Shown here one piece after another: positions 1-8,911 of a stretch of DNA of 64,000 nt. The stretch covers positions 236,740 through 300,739 of the forward strand of contig NZ_JAHFZZ010000014.1 of NCBI RefSeq assembly GCF_018603905.1, in the 5' to 3' direction. The translations under genes and the position numbers were made by a program. Origin of the DNA: Nonomuraea sp. NEAU-A123. Its GTDB lineage: Bacteria; Actinomycetota; Actinomycetes; Streptosporangiales; Streptosporangiaceae. The stretch's first letter is position 1; the number at the start of each line of letters is the position of its first letter. Below the pieces are notes generated by a model. The model had not been told where the DNA came from and made no database searches. It saw nothing but the letters and a program-made list of their open reading frames with translations.

Positions 1-1
1 G

Positions 2-2134
2 AGTGGCCACCGCGTCCAGCGGGTCGTCGTCGGTCCGGGAACCAGGATCGGCCTCGGCCACCCGGCGGATGGCGGACTCATCGGCTTCCGCGCCGCCCCC
101 GCACCCGAAGGCGGCGCCCCCGAGATCCAGCCGACGCCCACGGTCCGCTTCCCGCGCACCGGACAGTGGCGTGCGCCGGCCGCCGTCAGGAACCTCGGCG
201 GCGCGCAGGTCGTGCGCATCGGCCGGACGCCGGACAACGACATGGTCGTCACCGATCTGCGGGTGTCCCGGCGACATGCCGAACTCCGGATCACCGGCGA
301 TGGCCACGAGATCGTCGACGTGGGCAGCCGCATGGGCACGTACGTCAACGGCCGGCGCGTGCAGCGGGCCCGCATCTCCCCGGACGATCTCATCGGCATC
401 GGGCCGTCGACGTTCCAGCTCGTGGGCGACACGCTCATGGAGTACGCCGACACGGGCGAGGTCTGCCTCCAGGCGCACGACCTCACCGTCACCGTGGGGG
501 GCGGCAAGGTGCTCCTGGACCATGTGTCGTTTCCGGTCGGCGAGAAGTGCCTGCTGGCGATCGTCGGCCCCAGCGGTTCGGGCAAGTCCACCCTGCTGCG
601 CGCACTCACCGGGTTGCGCCCCGCCGACCAGGGCGTCGTCACGTACGACGGACGCGATCTCTACCGCGACTACGCCGAACTACGCTCGCGGGTCGGCCTC
701 GTGCCGCAGGACGACATCCTGCACAGCCAGCTCACCGTGCGCCGCGCCCTCATCTACGCCGCGGAGCTGCGCTTCCCCGACGACACCCGGCAGCACGAGC
801 GGAAGGCGCGGGTCGACGAGGTGCTCCAGCAGCTCGGGCTGGAGAACCGCAGGGGCAACCGCATCTCCTCGCTGTCCGGCGGCCAGCGCAAGCGCGTCAG
901 TGTCGCCCTGGAGTTGCTGACCAAGCCGTCTCTGCTGTTCCTCGACGAGCCGACCTCCGGCCTGGACCCGGGGCTGGACAAGTCGGTGATGCAGATGCTG
1001 CGGGGGCTGGCCGACGACGGCCGTACCGTCGCCGTCGTCACGCACAGCGTCGCCAATCTGGACATCTGTGACCGGCTCCTGGTGATGGCGCCGGGCGGGA
1101 AGATCGCCTACTTCGGCCCGCCTGACGAGGCGCTGCCGTTCCTCGGGTTCACCGACTGGGCGGACGTGTTCCTGGCGTTCGACGACCCGGCCAGGGACTG
1201 GGCCGGCGAGTACGCGCGATCTCCGCTGCACCAGAAGTACATCGCGGCCGACCTGATCGCGCCGGTCTCGACGAGGCGCCCCGTACAGCGGGAGATCCCG
1301 CCGAAACAGCAGAGCTGGCCCGAGCAGCTCAGTACGCTGGTGCGCCGCTACTGCCGGGGCATCGTGGCGGACCGGTTGTTCCTCGGCATCACCATCGCCC
1401 TGCCGATCGTGATGGGCCTGCTGGCTCGGGTCGTCCCGACCGGCGACTTGATGGGACGCCCGAACAGTAACGGCAACGCGGCGAACCTGCTGCTGATCCT
1501 GTGCATCGGCGGCTGCCTGACCGGTGCCGCGAACTCGGTGCGCGAACTGGTCAAGGAACGCGCCATCTATCAGCGAGAACGGGCGGTCGGGCTGTCCAGA
1601 TCGGCCTATCTCTGCTCCAAGCTGCTCGTGCTCGGCCTGATCACCGTGGCGCAGGGCGTCGTGCTGACCTACGTGGCGATGCTGAATGTCAAAACGTACG
1701 ACAAGGGGGTGTTCACCGCGCCGATGACCGAGCTCTCGCTCGCCGTCGCGCTGCTGTCGTTCACCGCGATGACCGTGGGCCTGCTCATCTCCGCGCTGGC
1801 CAAGACCAGCGAGACGACCATGCCGCTGCTCGTGCTCGTCACACTGATCCAGCTCGTCTTCTGCGGGGCGCTGGTGCACCTGGACGGCAAGCCGGTGATG
1901 GAGCAGATCTCCTGGCTCGTACCGGCTCGCTGGGCGCTGGCCGCGTTGGCCGGCACGCTCGACGTGGGCCAGCTCATCCCGCACATCCAGGATCCGCCGG
2001 ACCCCTTGTGGAGCCAGGACTTCGGCACCTGGTTCCTGGACATGAGCGTCCTGGCCGTCCTCGCGGTGGTCTGCGCTTTCCTGGTGGCCCGCATGCTGCG
2101 CCGCCATGAGCCGGCGGTGATGCGCGGCAAGTGA
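2..2134 (+). CDS. FHA-domain ABC exporter (ATPase fused to permease), 5' end outside window
   Basis: The frame is open from base 2 to the stop, so the start lies before the window. Visible in order: the tail of a probable first FHA domain, a second FHA domain (RIGRTPDNDMVV and SRRHAEL, roughly bases 180-440), an ABC ATPase with Walker A GPSGSGKST, signature LSGGQRKR and Walker B LLFLDEP (bases 470-1130), then an ABC-2 type permease with about six hydrophobic segments (1370-2110). This order matches the mycobacterial Rv1747 type, in which FHA domains bind phosphothreonine and link export to Ser/Thr kinases. An internal GTG at 212 would cut into the second FHA domain and is an unlikely start. 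The substrate cannot be told from the sequence. Confidence 0.9.
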   Translation, partial: SGHRVQRVVVGPGTRIGLGHPADGGLIGFRAAPAPEGGAPEIQPTPTVRFPRTGQWRAPAAVRNLGGAQVVRIGRTPDNDMVVTDLRVSRRHAELRITGDGHEIVDVGSRMGTYVNGRRVQRARISPDDLIGIGPSTFQLVGDTLMEYADTGEVCLQAHDLTVTVGGGKVLLDHVSFPVGEKCLLAIVGPSGSGKSTLLRALTGLRPADQGVVTYDGRDLYRDYAELRSRVGLVPQDDILHSQLTVRRALIYAAELRFPDDTRQHERKARVDEVLQQLGLENRRGNRISSLSGGQRKRVSVALELLTKPSLLFLDEPTSGLDPGLDKSVMQMLRGLADDGRTVAVVTHSVANLDICDRLLVMAPGGKIAYFGPPDEALPFLGFTDWADVFLAFDDPARDWAGEYARSPLHQKYIAADLIAPVSTRRPVQREIPPKQQSWPEQLSTLVRRYCRGIVADRLFLGITIALPIVMGLLARVVPTGDLMGRPNSNGNAANLLLILCIGGCLTGAANSVRELVKERAIYQRERAVGLSRSAYLCSKLLVLGLITVAQGVVLTYVAMLNVKTYDKGVFTAPMTELSLAVALLSFTAMTVGLLISALAKTSETTMPLLVLVTLIQLVFCGALVHLDGKPVMEQISWLVPARWALAALAGTLDVGQLIPHIQDPPDPLWSQDFGTWFLDMSVLAVLAVVCAFLVARMLRRHEPAVMRGK

Positions 2135-2219
2135 CCGAGACGGGTTTCTGGACAACCGTGCTCACCGATGGTTGACGTGACGGTTGAGATCGACTAAACC
2201 TTCCGCGAAGGAGGGTGTC

Positions 2220-2981
2220 ATGATCCGTAGAGCATGGTTACCAGTGGCGGTGGCGGCGAGCTGCGTGGTGGCGTTCGCGCCACCCGCGTCCGCGGAGCCG
2301 GACGAGCCCACGACGGCCGCGGCCCCCACCACGGACGGGGCCCGGCCGCCGAAGGTGACCAAGGGCCCGTGCCAGTACACCGAGACGCCCGACGACCCGG
2401 CCGTGCGCGAGGTGCCACTGCCGCCTGACCCGCGCCGCACCCCTGCCCGGCCCGTCTCCGCCGTGCTGAAGACGAACCACGGAGAAATCGGGCTCACCCT
2501 CGACCCGGCCAAGGCGCCGTGCACGGTGCAGAGCTTCGTCCACCTGATCCGGCACCGGTTCTACGACGTGACCTCGTGCCATCGGCTGACCGCCTATGAC
2601 CGGTTGAAGGTGCTGCAGTGCGGCGACCCCAGCTTCACCGGCGAGGGCGGGCCGGGATATCGGTACAAGGACGAGCTGCCTGTCGACCTGCCGCCGTGGC
2701 CGGGGGATACGACCGGGCTGCGGAAGACATACGCGCGAGGCGTGCTGGCCATGGCCAACGCGGGGCCGAACACGAACGGGAGCCAGTTCTTCCTCGTGTA
2801 TGGGGATTCGGGGCTGCGGCCGGACTACACCATCTTCGGCACCGTGGACGCCGCCGGGCTGGCCGTGCTGGACCGGATCGCGGCGGGAGGAATCCAGCCG
2901 ACGCCCGGGGATCCGGCGCCGCCGGTGGACGGCAAACCGGTGCTGCCGGTGAACATCGAGCGGGCCCGCGTCTGCCGATAG
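2220..2981 (+). CDS. Secreted cyclophilin-type peptidyl-prolyl isomerase
   Basis: The 253-residue product starts at ATG 2220, behind a good GAAGGAGG ribosome site; in-frame codons further upstream lack one. It opens with a Sec-type signal (MIRRAW, hydrophobic core, ASA cleavage site) and a Pro/Thr-rich linker to about residue 75. The cyclophilin fold follows: TNHGEIGLTLDP, SFVHLIRHRFYD, the substrate-loop MANAGPNTNGSQFFLVYG and a TIFGTV segment. Cyclophilins isomerise X-Pro bonds; this one would assist folding of exported proteins. Its neighbours give no further clue. Confidence 0.9.
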   Translation: MIRRAWLPVAVAASCVVAFAPPASAEPDEPTTAAAPTTDGARPPKVTKGPCQYTETPDDPAVREVPLPPDPRRTPARPVSAVLKTNHGEIGLTLDPAKAPCTVQSFVHLIRHRFYDVTSCHRLTAYDRLKVLQCGDPSFTGEGGPGYRYKDELPVDLPPWPGDTTGLRKTYARGVLAMANAGPNTNGSQFFLVYGDSGLRPDYTIFGTVDAAGLAVLDRIAAGGIQPTPGDPAPPVDGKPVLPVNIERARVCR

Positions 2982-3053
2982 GCCCCGCTTGGGCGGCCGG
3001 TCGCCAACGCGGCGCATGGCCCACCCCGCCGAGATCCTGCGCACTCCGGTGAA

Positions 3054-4967
3054 TCAGGGCAGAGCCTCCCAGTCCCCGAACGGACTGTCGGCTCCCGGCG
3101 CCGATTGCTTGCGGGCATGAACGACGCCATCGGTCCCGATGGCGAACATCACGGCAGCCCCACTCGAATCAAGAGTGGCCGCCGGATAATCGACAATGGT
3201 TCCACCGAGGTCGGCCCACGCGCCATAACCGCTGCCGTTCGCGATCAACTGCTTGGTCATGCTGACCCCGGTCCCGGCGTTGCGCTCGAACATCAGGATC
3301 CGCGCGTCCGGACCAGCCGGTGTGGTGACGAGAGCGGGCTCACCGACCCCCGCGTGTCCCCCGATCACAGCAGGCGTAGTGCTCCAGGCGCCACCGGCGA
3401 CGAGCTGGTAGCTGACGACCATGTCAGCGGTGCCGGCGCGGCGGTAGGCCACGTGGAGACGCCCGTCCTGGGACAGGGCGATCGAGGGCGGGCTGGCCGG
3501 GGTCATCGACGGGACGGTGGTAGAGAGAGTGAAACTGCCATTGGGCGTGGACTGATACCAGCGCAGCAGTCGAGTCCTGGAACTGGCGAACACCTCAATG
3601 AGACCCAGCGGCGTGGTAACGGCGGTAAGGCCGTCCTGTACGTCCGTGCCGCCCCGGTTCTGCCACCCGCCCCAGCCGCCGTTGGCCGCGGTCTGGACGC
3701 GGCTGCTGACCCCGCCATTGCCGTTCTTGACGAACATCTGCATCCGGCCGTTGGCGTTGGAGGCGACCACGGGCAGGCCGATCTGTTCTTGGATTTCCCA
3801 GTCCGTGTGGGGATTGCCAAGGTCGGTCCAGCTCCCTGTCCAGCCGCCATTGGCCGCGGTCTGGGACATGGTGACGATGTGGTGGTCGGTCATTCGCCTG
3901 GCGAAGATCGCCAACCGGCCGTCGGCCTGCTTGCCCACGCTGATCGCGGGCGCCAAGGCGCCGCCCGCGCCGGCCAGCACGTGCGGGCCGTCCCACGCTC
4001 CCAGCAGGGTCTGCCCGTAGGTGTTCACCACACCGTTGCGCACTACGAAGATCTGGGGTCGGCCATCAGCGTTCCGGCCTGCCCAATGGGTTCCCCTGGC
4101 CCAGCGGTAGTACATCCGGGTAGGCCACACGTTCGGGTCGAACGCGTGGTCGTATTGGATGTAGTGATCGATGATCGCGCTCTTGCGGGCGCTGATCGCG
4201 GTCGTCAGGTTCATCGGCGCGTCGGCGATGTTGTAGTCGCGGTAGTTCACCAGCAGAATCGGCAAGCCTGACGCCTCGGCCGCGTCCCCGGCCAACCGTC
4301 CCGCGGCCACGTGGTCGCCGTGGCCCGGGTCGTAGCGGTTGTCGACGATGGGGTCTTGGGCGCGCAGCACGTTGGGCTCGTAGTGGTTCATCAACCCCGC
4401 CAGGACGGCGATCACGTCAGCGCGCTCGTACGTGTACGACTCGCTCACCAGGCCGCCCTCGGGGATGATCGTGTGATCGACGAAGTCGTCCACCCAGTTG
4501 AACCAGCCGATCTCGTTGTCCCGCATGTTCATGAACACGAGCTGGATCTGCGGATGGGCCGTGAGCGTGTACCGCTCGACCTGCCGATCCGCGATCGTCC
4601 AGGCCACCCCGGTCCACTCCTCCTGGGCGGCCGGATCCACATCCGGCACCCCCGTCATCCTGGCGTAGGCGTCCAGCATGCCGCGCTGCCGATTACGGGC
4701 CCGCTGCTCGTCGGTATCACCGTCTCCGGTGACCTGCCCCGCGGTGATGAAGACCGTGACGTTCGCCGCCCCCGACTGGATCGAGTCGTCGATATCGGGG
4801 TTCATGAACAAGATGTCGTCGTCCTCGTGCGCCACGATCTGCATGAACGCACCGGGTGCAATGGTGGGCGTGGCGACGGCCACTCCACCCATCGGCACCA
4901 ACACGACAAGCGCTGCGAGCGCGGCTAACAGCCGCACCCATAACGACGTAGTCCTGCCTCCGCGCAT
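3054..4967 (-). CDS. Secreted PIG-L family deacetylase with C-terminal lectin-like repeats
   Basis: This is a 637-residue exported protein with a hydrophobic signal ending near VAVATP. Residues 40-290 form a PIG-L/LmbE domain: VAHEDDDILFMNPD carries the AHxDD zinc motif, and DPGHGDHVAAG supplies the later metal histidine region. PIG-L enzymes are Zn-dependent N-deacetylases of GlcNAc-type substrates. Residues 300-637 contain repeated units with Gly-Trp-Gly and W..LG motifs, like the propeller or lectin repeats seen in secreted sugar-binding proteins. I infer a secreted deacetylase targeted to a glycan, for example chitin or cell-wall polymer. A GGGGGGAAG ribosome site precedes ATG 4967. Confidence 0.85.
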   Translation of the reverse strand: MRGGRTTSLWVRLLAALAALVVLVPMGGVAVATPTIAPGAFMQIVAHEDDDILFMNPDIDDSIQSGAANVTVFITAGQVTGDGDTDEQRARNRQRGMLDAYARMTGVPDVDPAAQEEWTGVAWTIADRQVERYTLTAHPQIQLVFMNMRDNEIGWFNWVDDFVDHTIIPEGGLVSESYTYERADVIAVLAGLMNHYEPNVLRAQDPIVDNRYDPGHGDHVAAGRLAGDAAEASGLPILLVNYRDYNIADAPMNLTTAISARKSAIIDHYIQYDHAFDPNVWPTRMYYRWARGTHWAGRNADGRPQIFVVRNGVVNTYGQTLLGAWDGPHVLAGAGGALAPAISVGKQADGRLAIFARRMTDHHIVTMSQTAANGGWTGSWTDLGNPHTDWEIQEQIGLPVVASNANGRMQMFVKNGNGGVSSRVQTAANGGWGGWQNRGGTDVQDGLTAVTTPLGLIEVFASSRTRLLRWYQSTPNGSFTLSTTVPSMTPASPPSIALSQDGRLHVAYRRAGTADMVVSYQLVAGGAWSTTPAVIGGHAGVGEPALVTTPAGPDARILMFERNAGTGVSMTKQLIANGSGYGAWADLGGTIVDYPAATLDSSGAAVMFAIGTDGVVHARKQSAPGADSPFGDWEALP

Positions 4968-5633
4968 GTGCTTCCCCCCACGCAGGCCGTACCGAACAAA
5001 AGATTTTCAAGGGCCCAAGGTCGAATAGTGAATAGTCTTCAACCCGAGATCAAGGGGAAGCGTGATAACAACTGCGTAACACGCTTGAAAAGGAAGATCA
5101 TTCTTCTGGGGGGATGGCTCTGACGTGGGAAGATGTGCTGGCGTTGTCACGGCTCTGTCGCTCCGGCCGTCTTCAACGTGAACGAACGGGTGTGCCTTGC
5201 GCATGACGGCGGGCTCGCTTTTGTGATGGGATGAATGGCGAGGATAAAATAACAATAAATTCCATGGGGAAATCGATTTCTCGAAGAATTTGCCCGCCAT
5301 CGCGCTCGTCGCCTGCTTGGCCCGGTGATTCCGTTCCGCTGTTGATTTGAATTTGACTGCCGGTCAGGAATTCGACGACATCTCAGAGGGCCGATGCTCT
5401 GCCGGGTCCGATGGGGGAGTCGGACCGGTGTCCGGTCCATCCGATTGCCGGCGGGAGAACTCCTCCTCGGGGCTCAGGGGTGCCCGCCGATGACGACCAC
5501 GATCCAGCCGAGCCGCAGGCCGGGGTCGATGCCGTCAGTGTCGCCGCGTCACGTCATTTTCGACCGCAGCAAGGCAGTTGGGGTTGCTCGACGCCAGAAT
5601 CTGGAAATCCCGCGGAGAACTTGTTCGTAGCCG
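4968..5633. other. Intergenic region without a recognisable gene
   Basis: About 665 bases with lower GC near 5000-5300 than the flanks. No frame gives a recognisable protein. A hairpin of 7-bp arms (GGACCGG, 5422-5428; CCGGTCC, 5432-5438) is present. The part next to 4967 should hold the promoter of the PIG-L gene. Confidence 0.4.
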
Positions 5634-5832
5634 TGCAAAAGGTTGTACGTCTTCTTCGCGGTGGAGGCCGGCACCCGGTTCGTGCACGTGCTTGGCGTGA
5701 CCGCCCGCCCTGATGGCGTCGGGGTTGCCCAGCGAACCCGTAACCCTCTCGCCGATCTGAAGGGCCAGGGTCGGCGCGTTCCGGTTGCTTATTCGGGGGC
5801 ACGTGCGAGCGGGACGGCGACGGGACGCCCTG
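5634..5832 (+). pseudogene. Fragment of an integrase-core (rve) transposase, frameshifted
   Basis: Translation from 5634 reads CKRLYVFFAVEAGTR and then FVHVLGVTARPDGVG, the typical central part of an IS481/IS3-like integrase-core transposase (family form: KRLYVLF-E-TR-VH-LGVT-P-G). Similarity then jumps frame: ARVGAFRLLIRGHVRAG at about 5771-5825 continues the same family alignment in another frame. A stop precedes the fragment and no terminal inverted repeats were seen, so this is an inactive remnant. A different piece of a related protein lies at 38.1 kb. Confidence 0.7.
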
Positions 5833-6861
5833 TCATTCGCCGCCCAGATCGAGCAGGACCTTCGACGCCACGGCACGATCGCCGGCCAGGTCGAAGGCTT
5901 CGACCGCCTGGGCCAGCGGGAGAGTGTGGCTGATGACCGGCTGGACGTCCAAGCCCGAGGCCAGCAGCGACAGCGCGTCGTCGAATTCGTGGTCGAAGCG
6001 GAAGGCGCCCCGCATGGTGATCTCCCGGGTGACCACCACGTTGCCGGGGAACCCGGTCTCGCCGGGTGGGAGCAGGCCGAGGAGGACGACCGTGCCGCCG
6101 CGGCGTACCCGCTGGAGGCAGGTGCCGAGGCCCGCCCCGGAGCCGGACGCTTCGATGGCGACGTCGACGTCGTCCGGCCACGCCGGGTCGTCGGGGCGGT
6201 CGGCCCGGACGGTGGCCGTGGCGCCGACTCTCCTGGCGATGTCCAGGGGAGCGTCCAGCAGATCGCTGACGATCACCTCGGCGGCTCCCGCGTGCCGCAA
6301 CGCGGCGACCACCAGGGCACCGATGGGACCGGCGCCCGTGACCAGCACCCGCTTCCCGGCCACCTCCCCGGCGCGGCGGACCGCGTGCAGAGCGACGGAC
6401 AGCGGCTCGGCCAGTACGGCCCCGCGCGGGTCGAGCCCGGCCGGCAGCGCTCGTACCTGATCGGCGGGGACGACCAGCCGCTGGGCGAAACCACCCTGAA
6501 CGTGGGGCATCCGTGCGGCGCTGCCGAGATAGCGGGCCTGACCGCACACGTTCCGCCGGCCGCCCGCGCACTCCGGGCACGCGCCGCACGGGGTGGCCGG
6601 GTGGATCGCCACCGGTGCGCCGGCGGCAGGGCCGTCCGTACCGGGGCCGAGCGCGTGGACCCGGCCGACGACCTCGTGGCCGAGCACCAGGGGCTCGCGG
6701 ACCTGGAAGTCACCGACCGAGCCGCGATGGTAGTAGTGCAGGTCCGAGCCGCAGATGCCGCCGAGGGTCACGGCCACGAGCACCTCCCCGGCGCGAGGAA
6801 GGCCGGGATCCCACTCCTCGACCCGGAGATCGCCCGCCTTGTGGACAACGCAGGCACGCAT
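5833..6861 (-). CDS. Zinc-dependent alcohol dehydrogenase, L-idonate 5-dehydrogenase type
   Basis: This is a 342-residue medium-chain dehydrogenase. The catalytic zinc site is visible as GICGSDLHYYH and LGHEVVG, the structural zinc cysteines as CGACPEC with a later C in RRNVC, and the NAD(P) site as VTGAGPIGALVV. The HYYHRGSVGDF stretch is characteristic of L-idonate/sorbitol dehydrogenases, which oxidise idonate to 5-ketogluconate. The stop of the upstream SDR gene lies 10 bases before this start, so the two are probably co-transcribed. Together they match the idonate-to-gluconate interconversion, although sugar-acid substrates vary within the family. Confidence 0.85.
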   Translation of the reverse strand: MRACVVHKAGDLRVEEWDPGLPRAGEVLVAVTLGGICGSDLHYYHRGSVGDFQVREPLVLGHEVVGRVHALGPGTDGPAAGAPVAIHPATPCGACPECAGGRRNVCGQARYLGSAARMPHVQGGFAQRLVVPADQVRALPAGLDPRGAVLAEPLSVALHAVRRAGEVAGKRVLVTGAGPIGALVVAALRHAGAAEVIVSDLLDAPLDIARRVGATATVRADRPDDPAWPDDVDVAIEASGSGAGLGTCLQRVRRGGTVVLLGLLPPGETGFPGNVVVTREITMRGAFRFDHEFDDALSLLASGLDVQPVISHTLPLAQAVEAFDLAGDRAVASKVLLDLGGE

Positions 6862-6871
6862 ATGTGCTCCC

Positions 6872-7654
6872 TCAGAGAACGGACAGCATTCCGCCGTCGA
6901 CGTACAACACTTGCCCGCTGACGAAGTCGGACGCGGGTGACGCCAGGAAGATCAAGGCGCCGATCAGGTCGGAGACCCGGCCCCACCGGCCGGCCGGGGT
7001 GCGCCCCCGCACCCACGCGCTGAACTCTTCGTCCGCGACGAGCGCCTCGGTGAGCTCGGTCGCGAAATATCCCGGTCCCAGGCCGTTGACCTGGATGCCT
7101 GATGGGCCGAGGTCCGCGCACATGCCCTTGGTCAGCAGCTTCAGCCCGCCCTTGGTGGCCGCGTAGGGGGCGATGCCGGGCCGTACCGTCTCGCTCTGCA
7201 CCGAGCAGATGTTGATGATCTTGCCGCGGTGGCGCGGGACCATCCGGCGAGCGACTTCCCGGCCCACGAAAAAGGCGCTGGTGAGGTTGGTGCCGACCAG
7301 CCGGTGCCAGTCCTCGTCGGTGAAGTCCACCAGCGGCGCGCGGTGTTGCGTCCCGGTGTTGTTGACCAGGATGTCGATCGGTCCTACCTCGTCCTCGATC
7401 GCGGCGACATGGGCGGCCACGGCCGCGGAGTCGGTCACGTCGAAGGCTCGGGCGAAGACCTTGCCGTCAGCCGCCGGGCCGAGTCCGGCCAGTTCGGCGC
7501 GGGTCCGCGCGAGGACCGCCTCGTCACGGCCGTTGAGCACCACCGTGCAACCGGCTTCCAGCAGCCCTCGGGCCAGCGCACGGCCGATGCCCCGGCTGGA
7601 TCCGGTGATCAGCGCGATGCTCCCTTCGATGTCGAACAGGGGGCTGCTAGCCAT
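6872..7654 (-). CDS. SDR oxidoreductase, gluconate 5-dehydrogenase type
   Basis: This 260-residue classical SDR has the cofactor motif TGSSRGIGRALA near the N-terminus, NNTG (a variant of NNAG), a Ser at the catalytic position, and the YAATKGG active-site motif. The C-terminal segment SDFVSGQVLYVDGG is typical of the family. Paired with the idonate 5-dehydrogenase-like gene directly downstream, it is likely a 5-ketogluconate reductase; that role is inferred from the pairing. Start ATG 7654 has only a weak ribosome site. Confidence 0.82.
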   Translation of the reverse strand: MASSPLFDIEGSIALITGSSRGIGRALARGLLEAGCTVVLNGRDEAVLARTRAELAGLGPAADGKVFARAFDVTDSAAVAAHVAAIEDEVGPIDILVNNTGTQHRAPLVDFTDEDWHRLVGTNLTSAFFVGREVARRMVPRHRGKIINICSVQSETVRPGIAPYAATKGGLKLLTKGMCADLGPSGIQVNGLGPGYFATELTEALVADEEFSAWVRGRTPAGRWGRVSDLIGALIFLASPASDFVSGQVLYVDGGMLSVL

Positions 7655-7752
7655 GCTGGTACCGCTTTCGTATTCCCCTGATGCCTCTTGGTTCTGGCGG
7701 CGAACGCTAGTCAGAGCTCAGGGGGTTTGACCAATACCAAGTGTGTGTGACG

Positions 7753-8670
7753 TCATCGGCCACCCGAATTCTTGCCGAATTCGAGGATCAGCTCGTGAAA
7801 GAGATCGTGCACCGCGAGGGCGGGCTCCGACAGCGGTTGGTGGTGGGACGTGCACAGCGAGAGCTTGACCTCGATCGTGGGGTTGACGATCCGCCGCACC
7901 ACCAGATTCCGTACGTCGAGGATGGCCTGCGCCGCCGACCAGGGCAGCACCGTGGCACCGAGACCGGCGCTGATGGCACTGACCAGGGTCAGGACCGACT
8001 CGATCTCGCCGACGACCTTCGGCTCGAGTGAGGCATGGCGGAAGGCGGCGTCCACGACCTGGCGGATGGTGTGAATGCGGCTCGGCAGCAGCAGGCCCAC
8101 GTCGGCCAGCTCCGCGATGGAGACCTCGTCTCCCTCTGATGCCAGCCCGGTTCCCGGGGCGGCGACCAGGTAGAGGTCCTCGGTGCGCATCGGCTCGAAC
8201 TGGACGCCGCGAATGGGGCCGGCGTCGTAGATGAACGCCATGTCCATGCGGCCCGTCATGATCGCTTCGCTGATGACGCCGCCGAAGTTCTCGTTGATGT
8301 GCAGCAGGATGTCGGGGTAGCGCTCGCGCACCGCCCGCAGCAGCGGCAGGGCCAGTGCCGCGCCCGTACTGTACGGCGCCAGGCCGACCGAGACGCCTCC
8401 GGCGGGCGCCCGGCCGGAGACGTCGATCGCCGCCTGCGCGTGCTCGAGCTGGCGCAGGATGAGCTGGGCGTGCCGGTAGAGGGCGCGCCCGGCCTCGGTC
8501 GGCGCCACCCCGCGCTTGCTCCTGATCAGCAGTTGCTGCTTGAACTGGCTCTCCAGCATGGAGATCTGCTGGCTCAGCGCGGGCTGCGCGATATGCAGGA
8601 TGTCGGCGGCGCGCGTGATGCTCCCGGCGTCGACGACCTTGACGAACGAGTAGAGACGCCTGGTGTCCAT
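7753..8670 (-). CDS. LysR-family transcriptional regulator
   Basis: This 305-residue protein has an N-terminal winged helix (residues 1-60: TRRLYSFVKVVDAGSITRAA, then AQPALSQQISMLE) and a LysR substrate-binding domain from about residue 90. It diverges from the 5-oxoprolinase-like operon that begins 241 bases away, the usual layout for a LysR regulator controlling its neighbour and itself. It also lies upstream of the idonate/gluconate gene pair on the same strand, so either could be its target. Start ATG 8670 has a GGAGGT ribosome site. Confidence 0.9.
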   Translation of the reverse strand: MDTRRLYSFVKVVDAGSITRAADILHIAQPALSQQISMLESQFKQQLLIRSKRGVAPTEAGRALYRHAQLILRQLEHAQAAIDVSGRAPAGGVSVGLAPYSTGAALALPLLRAVRERYPDILLHINENFGGVISEAIMTGRMDMAFIYDAGPIRGVQFEPMRTEDLYLVAAPGTGLASEGDEVSIAELADVGLLLPSRIHTIRQVVDAAFRHASLEPKVVGEIESVLTLVSAISAGLGATVLPWSAAQAILDVRNLVVRRIVNPTIEVKLSLCTSHHQPLSEPALAVHDLFHELILEFGKNSGGR

Positions 8671-8911
8671 CGGCTACCTCCAGCCTTGCCAGGGGCTCAT
8701 CGTACGGGCCGGACATGGGGCCGGAGCAGGTACGCGGTCATAGCGGGGACCTATCACGTCACACGCAATGTGTATTTGATGTGCCCATCTCCCCGCATTA
8801 CGGTCACCAAAACGGCAATTCGGGCCTGACCGGCAACCCCCGGCGGGATCGTAACAGCCCAGCTCAATTGCGCGCTTCGCGCTTCTTCTGACCTCTTGAG
8901 CGGAGGACGAC

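Noticed and set aside
680..2155. Long open frame on the minus strand across the ABC transporter
   Set aside because: It is the antisense shadow of a gene with clear FHA and ABC motifs; its translation is low-complexity Arg/Gln/His-rich and lacks any family motif.
5385..5633. Minus-strand reading near 5500 resembling a membrane protein end (LRLGWIVVVIGG)
   Set aside because: Only about a dozen residues look hydrophobic and no start, ribosome site or wider similarity supports a gene.
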